A stretch of DNA of 64,000 nt from JAXHUM01 sp034189325 (GTDB lineage: Bacteria > Desulfobacterota > DSM-4660 > Desulfatiglandales > Desulfatiglandaceae), in contig JAXHUM010000110.1 in the NCBI GenBank assembly GCA_034189325.1, positions 1-64,000 on the forward strand, given 5' to 3'. The translations under genes were made by a program, and so were the position numbers. This document shows positions 30,642-39,089 of this stretch, piece after piece. Under the pieces are notes generated by a model. It saw nothing but the letters and a program-made list of their open reading frames with translations. It was not told the origin of the DNA and did not search any database. Positions within the stretch are counted from its first letter, which is position 1. Each line of letters opens with the position of its first letter.

Positions 30642-32096
30642 ATGGACTACGATATTATTATCTGTTTTGAAACCCATGTAGAATTGAAGACCAAGACAAA
30701 ACTCTTCTGCGATTGCCCGGTGAACCCTGACGCTCCCCCCAACACTCAGGTCTGTCCGGTGTGCACGGGGCAACCAGGGGCCCTCCCGGTCTTGAACAAA
30801 AAGGCTGTCGAGTTTGCCGTGCGAGCAGGGCTTGCCTTAAACTGCTCGATCAACAATAAATCGAGATTTGCCCGCAAGAATTACTTCTATCCTGATCTTC
30901 CAAAAGGTTATCAGATATCACAATATGAACGCCCCTTTTGCGAGAATGGGTTTATGGAGATCCCAGGGGACGACGGTCAACCCTATGCCGTGGGCATCAA
31001 ACGGATCCATCTGGAGGAGGATGCCGGCAAGCTGGTTCACTCATCCGAGTCGTTTGACTCATCCGATTACAGCCTTGTCGATTATAACCGGTCGAGCGTG
31101 CCTCTCCTGGAAATAGTCGGAGACCACGAGACCAATCCCCTCCGATCCATAAAGGAGGCCCGTGTCTATCTTGAAAAGCTTCACCAGATTCTGAAATATA
31201 TAGATATAAGCGATTGCAGGCTTGAGCGTGGTGAGTTCCGGTGTGATGTCAATGTATCGATCCGTCCGCGAGGCACAATGGAATTCGGCAATCGCGCGGA
31301 AGTCAAAAACATGGCCTCCTTTCGTTTTATTGCTCAAGCCCTGGAGTACGAAATCGGGAGACAAAAAGAGATCGTTGAATCGGGGGGGCGGGTTGATCAG
31401 GAAACAAGGCTCTTTGATGAGGCACAGAGAATAACCCTTCCCATGCGAAGCAAGGAGGATGCGCCGGATTACAGGTATTTCCCCGATCCCGACCTGGTGG
31501 AGGTTGAGCTCAATGACGCATTCATAGAGAACGTGAGAAGGAAGATCCCCATTCTGCCCGATCAAAAAGTGGACACCCTTGTCAATGAATACGGCATACC
31601 CAAGAGCGATGCCCTGATTCTTTCAAAAGACAGGCAGATCTCTGACTATTTCGGTGCCTGCGCTCCCCTGTGCCAAGACAAAAGAAAGCTGGGGAACTGG
31701 ATTGTCAAGGAATTGTTCCGACTCCTCAATGATACCGGTGTTTCCATAGAGAAGTGCCCTATTGCGCCCGAAGATTTCTCGCTTTTGATCAATCATATTA
31801 CAAAGGGCGATATTACAGAGGGCATTGGAAGAACCGTATTGGACGAGATGTTCGCAACAGGGCATTCCCCTGATTCCATTATCCAGGAAAAAGGACTCCA
31901 GGTCATCCAGGACGATGACCTGCTGGATGAAATTCTTCAGAAAGTACTGGACGAAAATCCCGAACCCCTGGCAAAAATAAGGGCCGGGGAGACCAAATCG
32001 ATTGATTATCTCATTGGTCAGGTCATGAGGCTGACCAAGGGGAAGGCAGACCCCAAGAGGGTGAGGGACCTCATTCAGGAAAAACTACTCGCCTAG
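30642..32096 (+). CDS. gatB: Asp-tRNA(Asn)/Glu-tRNA(Gln) amidotransferase subunit B
   Basis: A 484-residue kinase-fold subunit with the GatB signature FETHVELKTKTKLFCDCPV. Cysteines of CDCPVN and CPVCTG bind zinc. LPKGYQISQYERPF and RIHLEEDAGKL form the ATP/tRNA-Asp acceptor site, and a C-terminal YqeY-like tail (about 335-484) binds the tRNA elbow. It activates the aspartyl or glutamyl group on tRNA with ATP and transfers ammonia from GatA. Its ATG follows the gatA stop without a gap. Confidence 0.97.
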   Translation: MDYDIIICFETHVELKTKTKLFCDCPVNPDAPPNTQVCPVCTGQPGALPVLNKKAVEFAVRAGLALNCSINNKSRFARKNYFYPDLPKGYQISQYERPFCENGFMEIPGDDGQPYAVGIKRIHLEEDAGKLVHSSESFDSSDYSLVDYNRSSVPLLEIVGDHETNPLRSIKEARVYLEKLHQILKYIDISDCRLERGEFRCDVNVSIRPRGTMEFGNRAEVKNMASFRFIAQALEYEIGRQKEIVESGGRVDQETRLFDEAQRITLPMRSKEDAPDYRYFPDPDLVEVELNDAFIENVRRKIPILPDQKVDTLVNEYGIPKSDALILSKDRQISDYFGACAPLCQDKRKLGNWIVKELFRLLNDTGVSIEKCPIAPEDFSLLINHITKGDITEGIGRTVLDEMFATGHSPDSIIQEKGLQVIQDDDLLDEILQKVLDENPEPLAKIRAGETKSIDYLIGQVMRLTKGKADPKRVRDLIQEKLLA

Positions 32097-32130
32097 ATAT
32101 TGGAAAGACAGCCTTTTTTAGGGCTTTCTC

Positions 32131-33222
32131 TTACGCCCGGATCAGTCTTCCATCTTCAGGGAAATCTCCTTTGTGGATGCCGAATTCCTTTAAAATCCGT
32201 TCCAGCGCTTCCCTGTTCGGTTTCCATCCCATCTCCTTATGCCGGAATTGGGTCGCGATCTGATAGTCCACTGCCGGGGCGAAAACGCCCATGGCGAGAA
32301 AGTTGGGTTGGTGGCTGGGCATGCAGCCGGGGCCTTTCTTGCTGGCCCAGAGGGCATCTACGATACAAAGCTGCTGGCGAGGATAGATGACTTGTCCACT
32401 CCGCTTGTCAAAGGGGCCGAGGATTTCTGATGTCTTGTTGATCGCTATGAGATAGTCCAGCCCGCCGCCCTGATGGATAGGCCGGGGAGAAAAAGTCCCG
32501 AGATGGTTTTTCATGGTCATGGTAAAACCACCATACTGGTGACTGTGACCCTTGCACATAGAGATATTGACAAGTATATCCACGGAACCCCTGACCAGGT
32601 GCTCAAGGCAGTCGGCAGACCCTTGGCCACTGTTCCAGGGTTTGGGTATCCTTGTAGGGGTTGTGATTCCTTGCCATTGATTTTCGATCCGGCAATCGGC
32701 AGGCAGTCCCGAAAAGGGCGTGTCTCGGCTCATGCCCTTACCGTGGCATCCGTCATAGATATGGATGTTACGGCCTTTCACGCCAAGGAAATCAATGAGG
32801 GAGTGGCATACCTTGGACATAACGGCACTGCGCGTGTGTTGCCGGGCAATATGATTGGTTTTGATAGCCACGGACGTCTCGGACCACGATTTTCCAGGTG
32901 GCTTGACAAAGATAGCCTGCCAGGCCTTTGCGGGATTCCTTTCTCGGGTCAGGGCACAGGCAAGCTTGTCGATATTTTCCCAGACTATCGCCTCATCCAC
33001 GAGGGCCTCCTGTTGGGCCCATGAGGACACCGGCTCAATGGCCTTCGTCATCTTCGGGTCTGTAACACCAACCACCCTGAGGTTGTCTACATGTGGATGG
33101 ATCCGGGTCCCTCGATGCCATGCAGCCTCGGATTCCGGAATCAGCAGGGTCGGCGTGGCGCACACGGCTGCTCCGGCAACGGCTGAGGTTTTTATAAAGT
33201 CTCTTCGAGAAATAGGTTTCAT
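32131..33222 (-). CDS. Tat-exported DUF362 family protein
   Basis: A 363-residue protein with GAGGAGG upstream. A twin-arginine signal (ISRRDFIKTSAVAGAAVCA) starts the chain, implying export of a folded protein, often one carrying a cofactor. The body is DUF362-like: VAIKTNHIARQHTRSA, a domain boundary near NIHIYDGCHGKG, INISMCKGHSHQYGGFTMTMKN with Cys and His, and IYPRQQLCIVDALWASKKGPG. DUF362 proteins are often redox-associated but most have no ferredoxin motif here. It is last in the minus-strand run that starts at yhbY. Function unknown. Confidence 0.8.
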   Translation of the reverse strand: MKPISRRDFIKTSAVAGAAVCATPTLLIPESEAAWHRGTRIHPHVDNLRVVGVTDPKMTKAIEPVSSWAQQEALVDEAIVWENIDKLACALTRERNPAKAWQAIFVKPPGKSWSETSVAIKTNHIARQHTRSAVMSKVCHSLIDFLGVKGRNIHIYDGCHGKGMSRDTPFSGLPADCRIENQWQGITTPTRIPKPWNSGQGSADCLEHLVRGSVDILVNISMCKGHSHQYGGFTMTMKNHLGTFSPRPIHQGGGLDYLIAINKTSEILGPFDKRSGQVIYPRQQLCIVDALWASKKGPGCMPSHQPNFLAMGVFAPAVDYQIATQFRHKEMGWKPNREALERILKEFGIHKGDFPEDGRLIRA

Positions 33223-33256
33223 AGCGACTCCTCCTCTGTAAGGCAGGGGCCTTTAT

Positions 33257-34915
33257 TCACCACGATGGCGGGCTCAGGACCTCCAGGGGATCGTAGCTGA
33301 GTCCGTTGGCCTGCCGTATGGTTCCGATGACCTCTCCAATAGTTGCGTAGGCCTTGGAGGCGTCCAGGATCCAGGGCATCAGGTTGTTGTCATCCCCTTT
33401 TCGTGCCTCTTGGTAAAGTCTTTCCAGCGTCTCCATGGTTCTGGCCCTGTCTCTTGTGTCCTTGAGTTTTTTAACGCTCTGAATCTGAATTTCTTCGGCC
33501 TCAGCCCTGACGCGATGAACGCCGAGAGGCGTTTTCTCCTCGTCAGCACCAATATAGGCATTGACACCCACAACAACCCTCTCTCCGCTGTCCACTTCCC
33601 TCTGTCGTTTGAGAGCGGCCGCCTCGATTTCCTGATCAAACCACCCTGACTTCAGGGCCTCTATGGTGCCTCCCAAGGCCTCTATTTGTTCCAGGATACT
33701 CGTGGCCTCTTCTTCGATTCTGTTGGTAAGGCTCTCAATATAATAAGATCCTCCCAAGGGATCAGCAACGTTTGTCACTCCAAGCTCATGGGCGATGATC
33801 TCTTGGGTCCTTAAGGCCAGCCGTTGGGCCTCCTCAACAGGCAAGGCTATGGGTTCGTCGTAGGAACAGCAGGCAAGTGATTGGATACCGCCGAGCACCG
33901 CCGCAAGTCCCTGGAAAGCGACCCTGACAACGTTGTTCAGAGGCTGCTGAGGGACCAGGGCGCACCCGGATGTCTGACCGCCGAAGCGGAACATCCAGGA
34001 CTTCGGATTCTGCGCGCCATAGTTCCCCTTCATGATACGGGCCCACATCCTCCGGGCAGCCCTGAGTTTGGCGATTTCCTCAAAGAAATCCATGTGCGTT
34101 GAACAGAAAAAGGCCCGTCTCGGCGCAAAATCATCTACGTGAAGGCCTCGTTTGATAGACGCATCTATGTAGGCAGTCGCAAGTGCAAACCCGAAAGCGA
34201 CCTCCTGAGGCGCATTAATGCCGGTCTCTCGAAGATCGTAGAGGTTAACGTTTCCGGTATTCCATAGAGGCATATGCCTGGTACAATATTCGATAATGTC
34301 CACAGAAAGTTTCAGGCTCAGATCGATAGGCGCATTCGGTCTGAAACCGCAGTAACGCCCGTGGAGAGTATCGTTTTGCATTGTGCCTCTGAGTTTTTCC
34401 TGTGCCACTCCCTGATTTTCAGCAACAATGATGTATTGGGCCAAGGTCACGGGACAAGAGCAGCTTGACTCATTAAAAGAGGTACTGACTTTGTCCAGAG
34501 GAATACCCTCCAACAACTGCTCCATATCAGCCAGTGAATCCATGGGCACACCGCAAACACCGACGTCTCCTTTTGCCAATGGGTGATCCACATCAATGCC
34601 CATGGATGTAGGCAGGTCGGGTATAATGCTCAACCCGCTGGCTCCCTCGCGCACCTGAAACTTGAGCCTCTCATTGGTATCTGAGGGAGTCCCGAATCCG
34701 GTCACTTCACGTCGTGTCCAGAGCCTCCCACGATACATGTTTGAAAACACGCCCCGTGTGAAAGGATATTCTCCGGCGTCTCCGATATCCTGATCATAGG
34801 AAACAACTTCGACATCCTCTGGTCTGTAAATCTCCTTGAGTTCGAAGCCCGACCATGTGCGGTTTGTCTTCGGTTTCTCGTAATAGGCCTTGTCGATCTT
34901 TTCCAGACTACCCAT
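33257..34915 (-). CDS. B12-dependent acyl-CoA mutase large subunit, divergent substrate pocket
   Basis: A 552-residue protein of the methylmalonyl-CoA mutase alpha-chain (substrate domain only) family, with GGAGGG upstream. Framework motifs are intact: YPFTRGVFSNMYRGRLWTRR, GDVGVCGVPMDSLADME, FAPRRAFF, AARRMWARIM, and GVTNVADPLGGSYYIE. Residues that line the pocket in authentic enzymes are changed: the SMTMN/TINAP loop reads FNESSCSC (147-154), the catalytic His of GYHIREAG is Asp (LYDLRETG, D227), and the SLHTN motif reads SLACC (346-350). There is no B12-binding domain; a small subunit must be encoded elsewhere. It should rearrange some other branched acyl-CoA. The gene follows rlmKL within four bases. 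Confidence 0.88.
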   Translation of the reverse strand: MGSLEKIDKAYYEKPKTNRTWSGFELKEIYRPEDVEVVSYDQDIGDAGEYPFTRGVFSNMYRGRLWTRREVTGFGTPSDTNERLKFQVREGASGLSIIPDLPTSMGIDVDHPLAKGDVGVCGVPMDSLADMEQLLEGIPLDKVSTSFNESSCSCPVTLAQYIIVAENQGVAQEKLRGTMQNDTLHGRYCGFRPNAPIDLSLKLSVDIIEYCTRHMPLWNTGNVNLYDLRETGINAPQEVAFGFALATAYIDASIKRGLHVDDFAPRRAFFCSTHMDFFEEIAKLRAARRMWARIMKGNYGAQNPKSWMFRFGGQTSGCALVPQQPLNNVVRVAFQGLAAVLGGIQSLACCSYDEPIALPVEEAQRLALRTQEIIAHELGVTNVADPLGGSYYIESLTNRIEEEATSILEQIEALGGTIEALKSGWFDQEIEAAALKRQREVDSGERVVVGVNAYIGADEEKTPLGVHRVRAEAEEIQIQSVKKLKDTRDRARTMETLERLYQEARKGDDNNLMPWILDASKAYATIGEVIGTIRQANGLSYDPLEVLSPPSW

Positions 34916-34919
34916 AACG

Positions 34920-37208
34920 CTACCCTCCGGTCTCTTGGATTGTTTGGCGGTCCTTTTTTCCCCCTCTCATCAATGTTTTTTTTCGGGGCCCGGCCCCGGC
35001 TGAACCCTTGAGGCCCCTTTTTCTTTCCCTTCTTTTCCGATCTCTCCCTGTTTTCTCATAACGGGGCTTCCTTTCCGGCCTGGCAAGGGTCGTGCCGGGC
35101 TTCAATCGGATCTCAAAACAGGAATGTACATGGCCTTTTCTTTGAAAATCGATCGGAAGCGTAGACCTGGTAATATCCTTTACCATGAATTCAGGCAGGG
35201 CGCCCGCATCGAACTTGAATCTCTTGCGATTCGTGGAAAAATAGATCAATCCGTCCCTGTCGAGACGGTAAGCAGCCAGACGAATGAGTCGGGCATGGTC
35301 TCGTTGCACATCGAAAACGCGTTTGGATCTCTTCGAGTTTGAAAATGTGGGAGGGTCAATGAAGATCACATCATACCTCTGGGTATCCTCCTCGAGCCAA
35401 TTGATGACATCCGCGCATATATAGCGGTGCTGCCTTCCGCGAAACCTGTTGCGTCTCATGTTACGTTGGGCCCATTCAAGATATTTATCAGAAAGATCCA
35501 CACTCGTTGTTTCCCGTGCCCCTCCGGCAGCCGCATAGACCGTGGCGCTTCCCGTATAGCAAAAGAGGTTTAAAAAACGCTTTTTCAGGACCGAATCATG
35601 AATCTTCGAACGCACCGGCCTATGGTCGAGAAAGAGACCGGTATCCACATAGTCCCAGAGATTCACCAGAAAGATGTGGCCTTTTTCATGGACCTCAACG
35701 AGTTTTTCACGCTCATGCAGTCGAGAGTATTGGGCAGGTCCCTTTTGTCGTTTGCGAATCTTGTATGAGATGCGACTTCTCGGGATCCCAAGGACCTTCT
35801 CAACAACTGAGATCATCATGGCGGCACGAGTGGCGCAGGTGGATATAGGAATATTCTTGGGAGCGGCATATTCCTGGAGGTGGGCGTATTTCCCGTATAC
35901 ATCCAGGGCGAAATTGTACTCCGGCAGGTCGGCATCGTAAACACGATAGGCGTCTGTGGGGACCTTTTCAGCCCAAGTACGCAAGCGGACCACGTTTTTT
36001 TGGAGGCGATTGACCAGGGCCTTGTCCAGGTTGTCCCCTCCAGGCTTTCTAGCAGTGCCGAGGCTCTTGATGGGACATTCAAGGAGATGACACTCCATGC
36101 CGCCGTTGTTGATTTTTCTTTTTCGAGTGGCCAGTAGTCCGAGTGAGTAAGCCAGCTCGTCGGAATTTGTCAGGATATAGGCCTGATACCCGCTAAAATG
36201 TTCCCGCAGGACCCGGCCGAAATCGGCATACATGGGCCGTAACGCCTCTACCTGGCCCAAGCGCTTTCCATAGGGCGGATTGGAAACAACAATGCCTTTT
36301 GACTTTGAAACGGGCCGTGCGTCCTGGATCGCCCTCACTTCAAAACGGATAAACTTATCCATGCCCGCGCTCCGGGCGGACCGTCCGGCGATTTCGATAA
36401 CCCGGGCGTTTTGATCAAAACCGACGATACCCGAACCGCTTTTCACCTCGCCTTGGATTCGCTCCTGCGCCTCTTTTCGGATCTGATTCCACAGGGCCCT
36501 GTCATGGCCGCGCCACTTCATAAAGCCGAAGTATTTTCTGAGGATACCGGGGGGTGTGTGGGTGGCGATCAGGGCCGCTTCAATCGGGATGGTCCCGGCG
36601 CCGCACATGGGGTCCACCAAATCATTCCCCTCTTGGGCGGCTTCGGCCCAACCGGAGATCCAGAGCATGGCAGCGGCAATATTCTCTTTTATAGGCGCCA
36701 ATCCGCTCTCTTTGCGGTAACCCCGTTGATGGAGGCTCGAACCGGAAAGGTCGATATAAATGGTGGCGCTGTCCTTATCAATATGGGCATGGACACGGAC
36801 ATCGGGCTCATTTTTACTGATCGACGGTCGGTCGTGAAACCTCCGTCGCAAGTCATCCACGATCGCGTCTTTGACTTTAAGCGTTACAAAGTGCGAGTGG
36901 TTCATTTCCGAATGGCGGGTGGTGGCGCTGATCGCCAGGGTGTTCTCCGTCCCCAGATGGTCGCTCCAATTGATTTTCGTCACACCTTCGTAGAGATCAT
37001 CTATGTCGGTCACCTTAAATTGGGCGATTTTCAGGAGCACCCTATTGGCCAGGCGTGAGTGAAGGCATGCCTTATAACCAAAAGCCAGATCACCGCTGCA
37101 ATAGATGCCGGTGGGACTTTCTTTCGTATTCAGCGCTCCCAGAGGTTCAAGTTCTTTGATCGCCTGAAAGGCCAAATGGGGCGGTATCACAATAAAATAG
37201 TCAAACAT
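34920..37208 (-). CDS. rlmL: Bifunctional 23S rRNA methyltransferase RlmKL
   Basis: A 762-residue two-enzyme protein. N-terminal THUMP domain, then an RlmL methylase with the N2-methylation motif IVVSNPPYGKRLG; the second half is the RlmK/RlmI-like methylase with NLFCYTGSATVYAA and a second catalytic region VIFIDPPTFSNSKR. It makes m2G2445 and m7G2069 in 23S rRNA. A strongly basic tail (about 705-762) extends beyond the usual end and may help rRNA binding. It lies 38 bases after yhbY; both concern ribosome assembly, so the pairing is sensible. Confidence 0.94.
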   Translation of the reverse strand: MFDYFIVIPPHLAFQAIKELEPLGALNTKESPTGIYCSGDLAFGYKACLHSRLANRVLLKIAQFKVTDIDDLYEGVTKINWSDHLGTENTLAISATTRHSEMNHSHFVTLKVKDAIVDDLRRRFHDRPSISKNEPDVRVHAHIDKDSATIYIDLSGSSLHQRGYRKESGLAPIKENIAAAMLWISGWAEAAQEGNDLVDPMCGAGTIPIEAALIATHTPPGILRKYFGFMKWRGHDRALWNQIRKEAQERIQGEVKSGSGIVGFDQNARVIEIAGRSARSAGMDKFIRFEVRAIQDARPVSKSKGIVVSNPPYGKRLGQVEALRPMYADFGRVLREHFSGYQAYILTNSDELAYSLGLLATRKRKINNGGMECHLLECPIKSLGTARKPGGDNLDKALVNRLQKNVVRLRTWAEKVPTDAYRVYDADLPEYNFALDVYGKYAHLQEYAAPKNIPISTCATRAAMMISVVEKVLGIPRSRISYKIRKRQKGPAQYSRLHEREKLVEVHEKGHIFLVNLWDYVDTGLFLDHRPVRSKIHDSVLKKRFLNLFCYTGSATVYAAAGGARETTSVDLSDKYLEWAQRNMRRNRFRGRQHRYICADVINWLEEDTQRYDVIFIDPPTFSNSKRSKRVFDVQRDHARLIRLAAYRLDRDGLIYFSTNRKRFKFDAGALPEFMVKDITRSTLPIDFQRKGHVHSCFEIRLKPGTTLARPERKPRYEKTGRDRKRRERKRGLKGSAGAGPRKKTLMRGGKKDRQTIQETGG

Positions 37209-37246
37209 GGAGACTCGCAGGGGCGGTGTGATTGGAATGTGCCGGA

Positions 37247-37567
37247 TTATTTCCTCGGTAAAACGATCTTCCGTTTTTCAGGGTCGGGATGTTCCCTGAA
37301 AAGAATGGCGGCATGCCCGATCAGCCCCACCACCTGGCTCTGGGTTTTCTGACGCATGATCTCCAGCAATGCCTTTTTTTGGCTTTTTTCTTTGAAATCC
37401 TGGAACTTGATTTTGATCAGTTCGTGGGCGTTCAATGCCTCGTTGATCGACCCGATCAGGGTATCAGTGATCCCTTTTTGTCCGACCGAGACTACCGGTT
37501 TGAGACTATGGGCCAGACCTCTTAAGTATTTTTTCTGAAAACTCTTTAATTCTTTCATTGTCTTCAC
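37247..37567 (-). CDS. yhbY: YhbY/CRM-domain RNA-binding protein
   Basis: A 106-residue CRM-domain protein: LRGLAHSLKPVVSVGQKGIT, the GxxG-type RNA-binding loop and LIKIKFQDFKEK are characteristic. YhbY-family proteins bind the large ribosomal subunit precursor. The track start is a GTG (37567); an ATG nine bases later is also possible and neither has a clear Shine-Dalgarno. It leads the minus-strand run with rlmKL. Confidence 0.92.
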   Translation of the reverse strand: MKTMKELKSFQKKYLRGLAHSLKPVVSVGQKGITDTLIGSINEALNAHELIKIKFQDFKEKSQKKALLEIMRQKTQSQVVGLIGHAAILFREHPDPEKRKIVLPRK

Positions 37568-37760
37568 GCTTCGTCATAGATTTTTCTGCTTGTCGGACCG
37601 CTGGCACTTGACAGCAATCGGATTCAAAGGATTCAAGACGAGAATTACCTTTGATGTGAATCGGTAGACGACAGTATGTCACACCTTGACGGTCCTTTCA
37701 CCCTTTATTTTTCGCTCCTATTCCGCCGGTCAATGAAAAATGAGGGTCTGCAGATTCTCT

Positions 37761-38300
37761 CTACTCGTTTTTCAGCCCTATGGGAGGAAGGAGTCTTTCC
37801 CTTCCCGAAGCGATCGTGACTTCCTTTTCGAAATACTCGTACCCCACTTCATTAATGACCAGGGTGTATTCTCCGGGAGGGACTGAAATAGTGAACCAGT
37901 TTTCAGAATCGACATTCTCTGAAAAGGAGTCATACTCGCCATTCAGGTGGACTGTCATGCCCTCGGTGCTGCCCACTGTGCCCGGTTTGGAGCCCCAGAC
38001 AGCGACAAATCCCTTTAATGTCCCATCCTCTGTTCCAGGTTCTTCTTCCGATAGGGTGTCCTCATCGGATGTGGCATAGCCTTCAAACTGGCTGTTGAAC
38101 TTGGCCCCGGCATTCAGTTTTTTTTGGATAATCTCTTGTGCCAGCTTGTCCCGCTCCTTCACATCTTCAAGACCCTTTTCCGCTTTCTGACGCGCCTCTC
38201 TCGCGGCCTTCAGGGCCTCCTCTTTCTTGCTGTCACAGGCTCCAAAAAAAAGAAAAAGCCCGGCAAGGGCTATGACAAACCCAACGTCCCTCAAGAACAT
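37761..38300 (-). CDS. Lipoprotein with coiled coil and beta domain
   Basis: The start at 38300 (MFLRDVGFV) follows AAAGGAG. A lipobox (LFFGAC, Cys about residue 24) marks lipid attachment. Residues about 27-65 are a Lys/Glu/Ala-rich coiled coil, followed by an acidic linker and a C-terminal beta-rich domain (about 95-179) with FVAVWGSKPG, SVPPGEYTLVINEVGYEYFEKEV, resembling carboxypeptidase-regulatory/PEGA-like folds. It is likely anchored in the outer membrane and may bind peptidoglycan or surface partners. No clear homolog by name. Confidence 0.65.
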   Translation of the reverse strand: MFLRDVGFVIALAGLFLFFGACDSKKEEALKAAREARQKAEKGLEDVKERDKLAQEIIQKKLNAGAKFNSQFEGYATSDEDTLSEEEPGTEDGTLKGFVAVWGSKPGTVGSTEGMTVHLNGEYDSFSENVDSENWFTISVPPGEYTLVINEVGYEYFEKEVTIASGRERLLPPIGLKNE

Positions 38301-39089
38301 CTTTGATCTCCTTTCCCCTTTAAATAGATTAATAAGAATAGGCGGCACGATTGCGCTCAACATGCACAATAATGATATGAAACCCTCTATCAAGAACGTG
38401 TCGTTCCAAGGTGCCAGGCAACCTGAGCACCGGAATAAACCCATTCATACAAGAGGAATCTCCCGCCCTGCTGACTTTTGTCCATTCAAAATCCCTGCCA
38501 CACAGACGGATTGCATGCATATTTTATCTGGAATTTCCCCAATCCATTTTGTGTGAATTCGGCCTTTTTCCATAAGAGCGGTCTAAGTCAGGAACGGGTC
38601 GGTAGTATTCCGATGTCCCAAAATAGTACATCCAACCACGGATATACTATGCAAGCTTCTTAAGACGATAATCCATAGACACGAACCAACTACGGACTGT
38701 TAGACGTTTTACTCTCCTTATGAACTCCCGGAAAGCTTTATCAGATTACCTTGTTGCACCCACCCTATGCGCCCGGCTTGATATTCCGAGTGGTGAGACA
38801 AATGTGACCGTGAAGGGTAGAACAGGGAGAGGATGCGTATTACTGATCCAAACGGTGCATGGTCCCACTTCAAGTAAGAAGGGCAAAAAGTCGCCCTGGC
38901 ACCCTGTTTTTATGCTTGCTATTTCCGTGACTATGTTCCCATAATACCCGAACTTGGCGACTTAAGAGGTCGAATAGTCGACTTCCGTGATCCTTGAATC
39001 AATGAAAGAGGGTTCTTTCCGGCATAACTTGGTGAGGGAACGCCCCATAGTATCCTGGAAGACAATACGCACCTGCGAGGATCAAATGA
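38301..39089. other. Divergent intergenic region of about 790 bp
   Basis: No supported gene. A 74-codon plus frame (38720-38944) starts in an ordinary context but has no recognisable domain and is not called. The region should hold promoters for the lipoprotein and the GH57 genes. Confidence 0.35.

Noticed and set aside
38720..38944. 74-codon plus-strand frame upstream of the GH57 genes
   Set aside because: No domain, no good ribosome site; probably chance.
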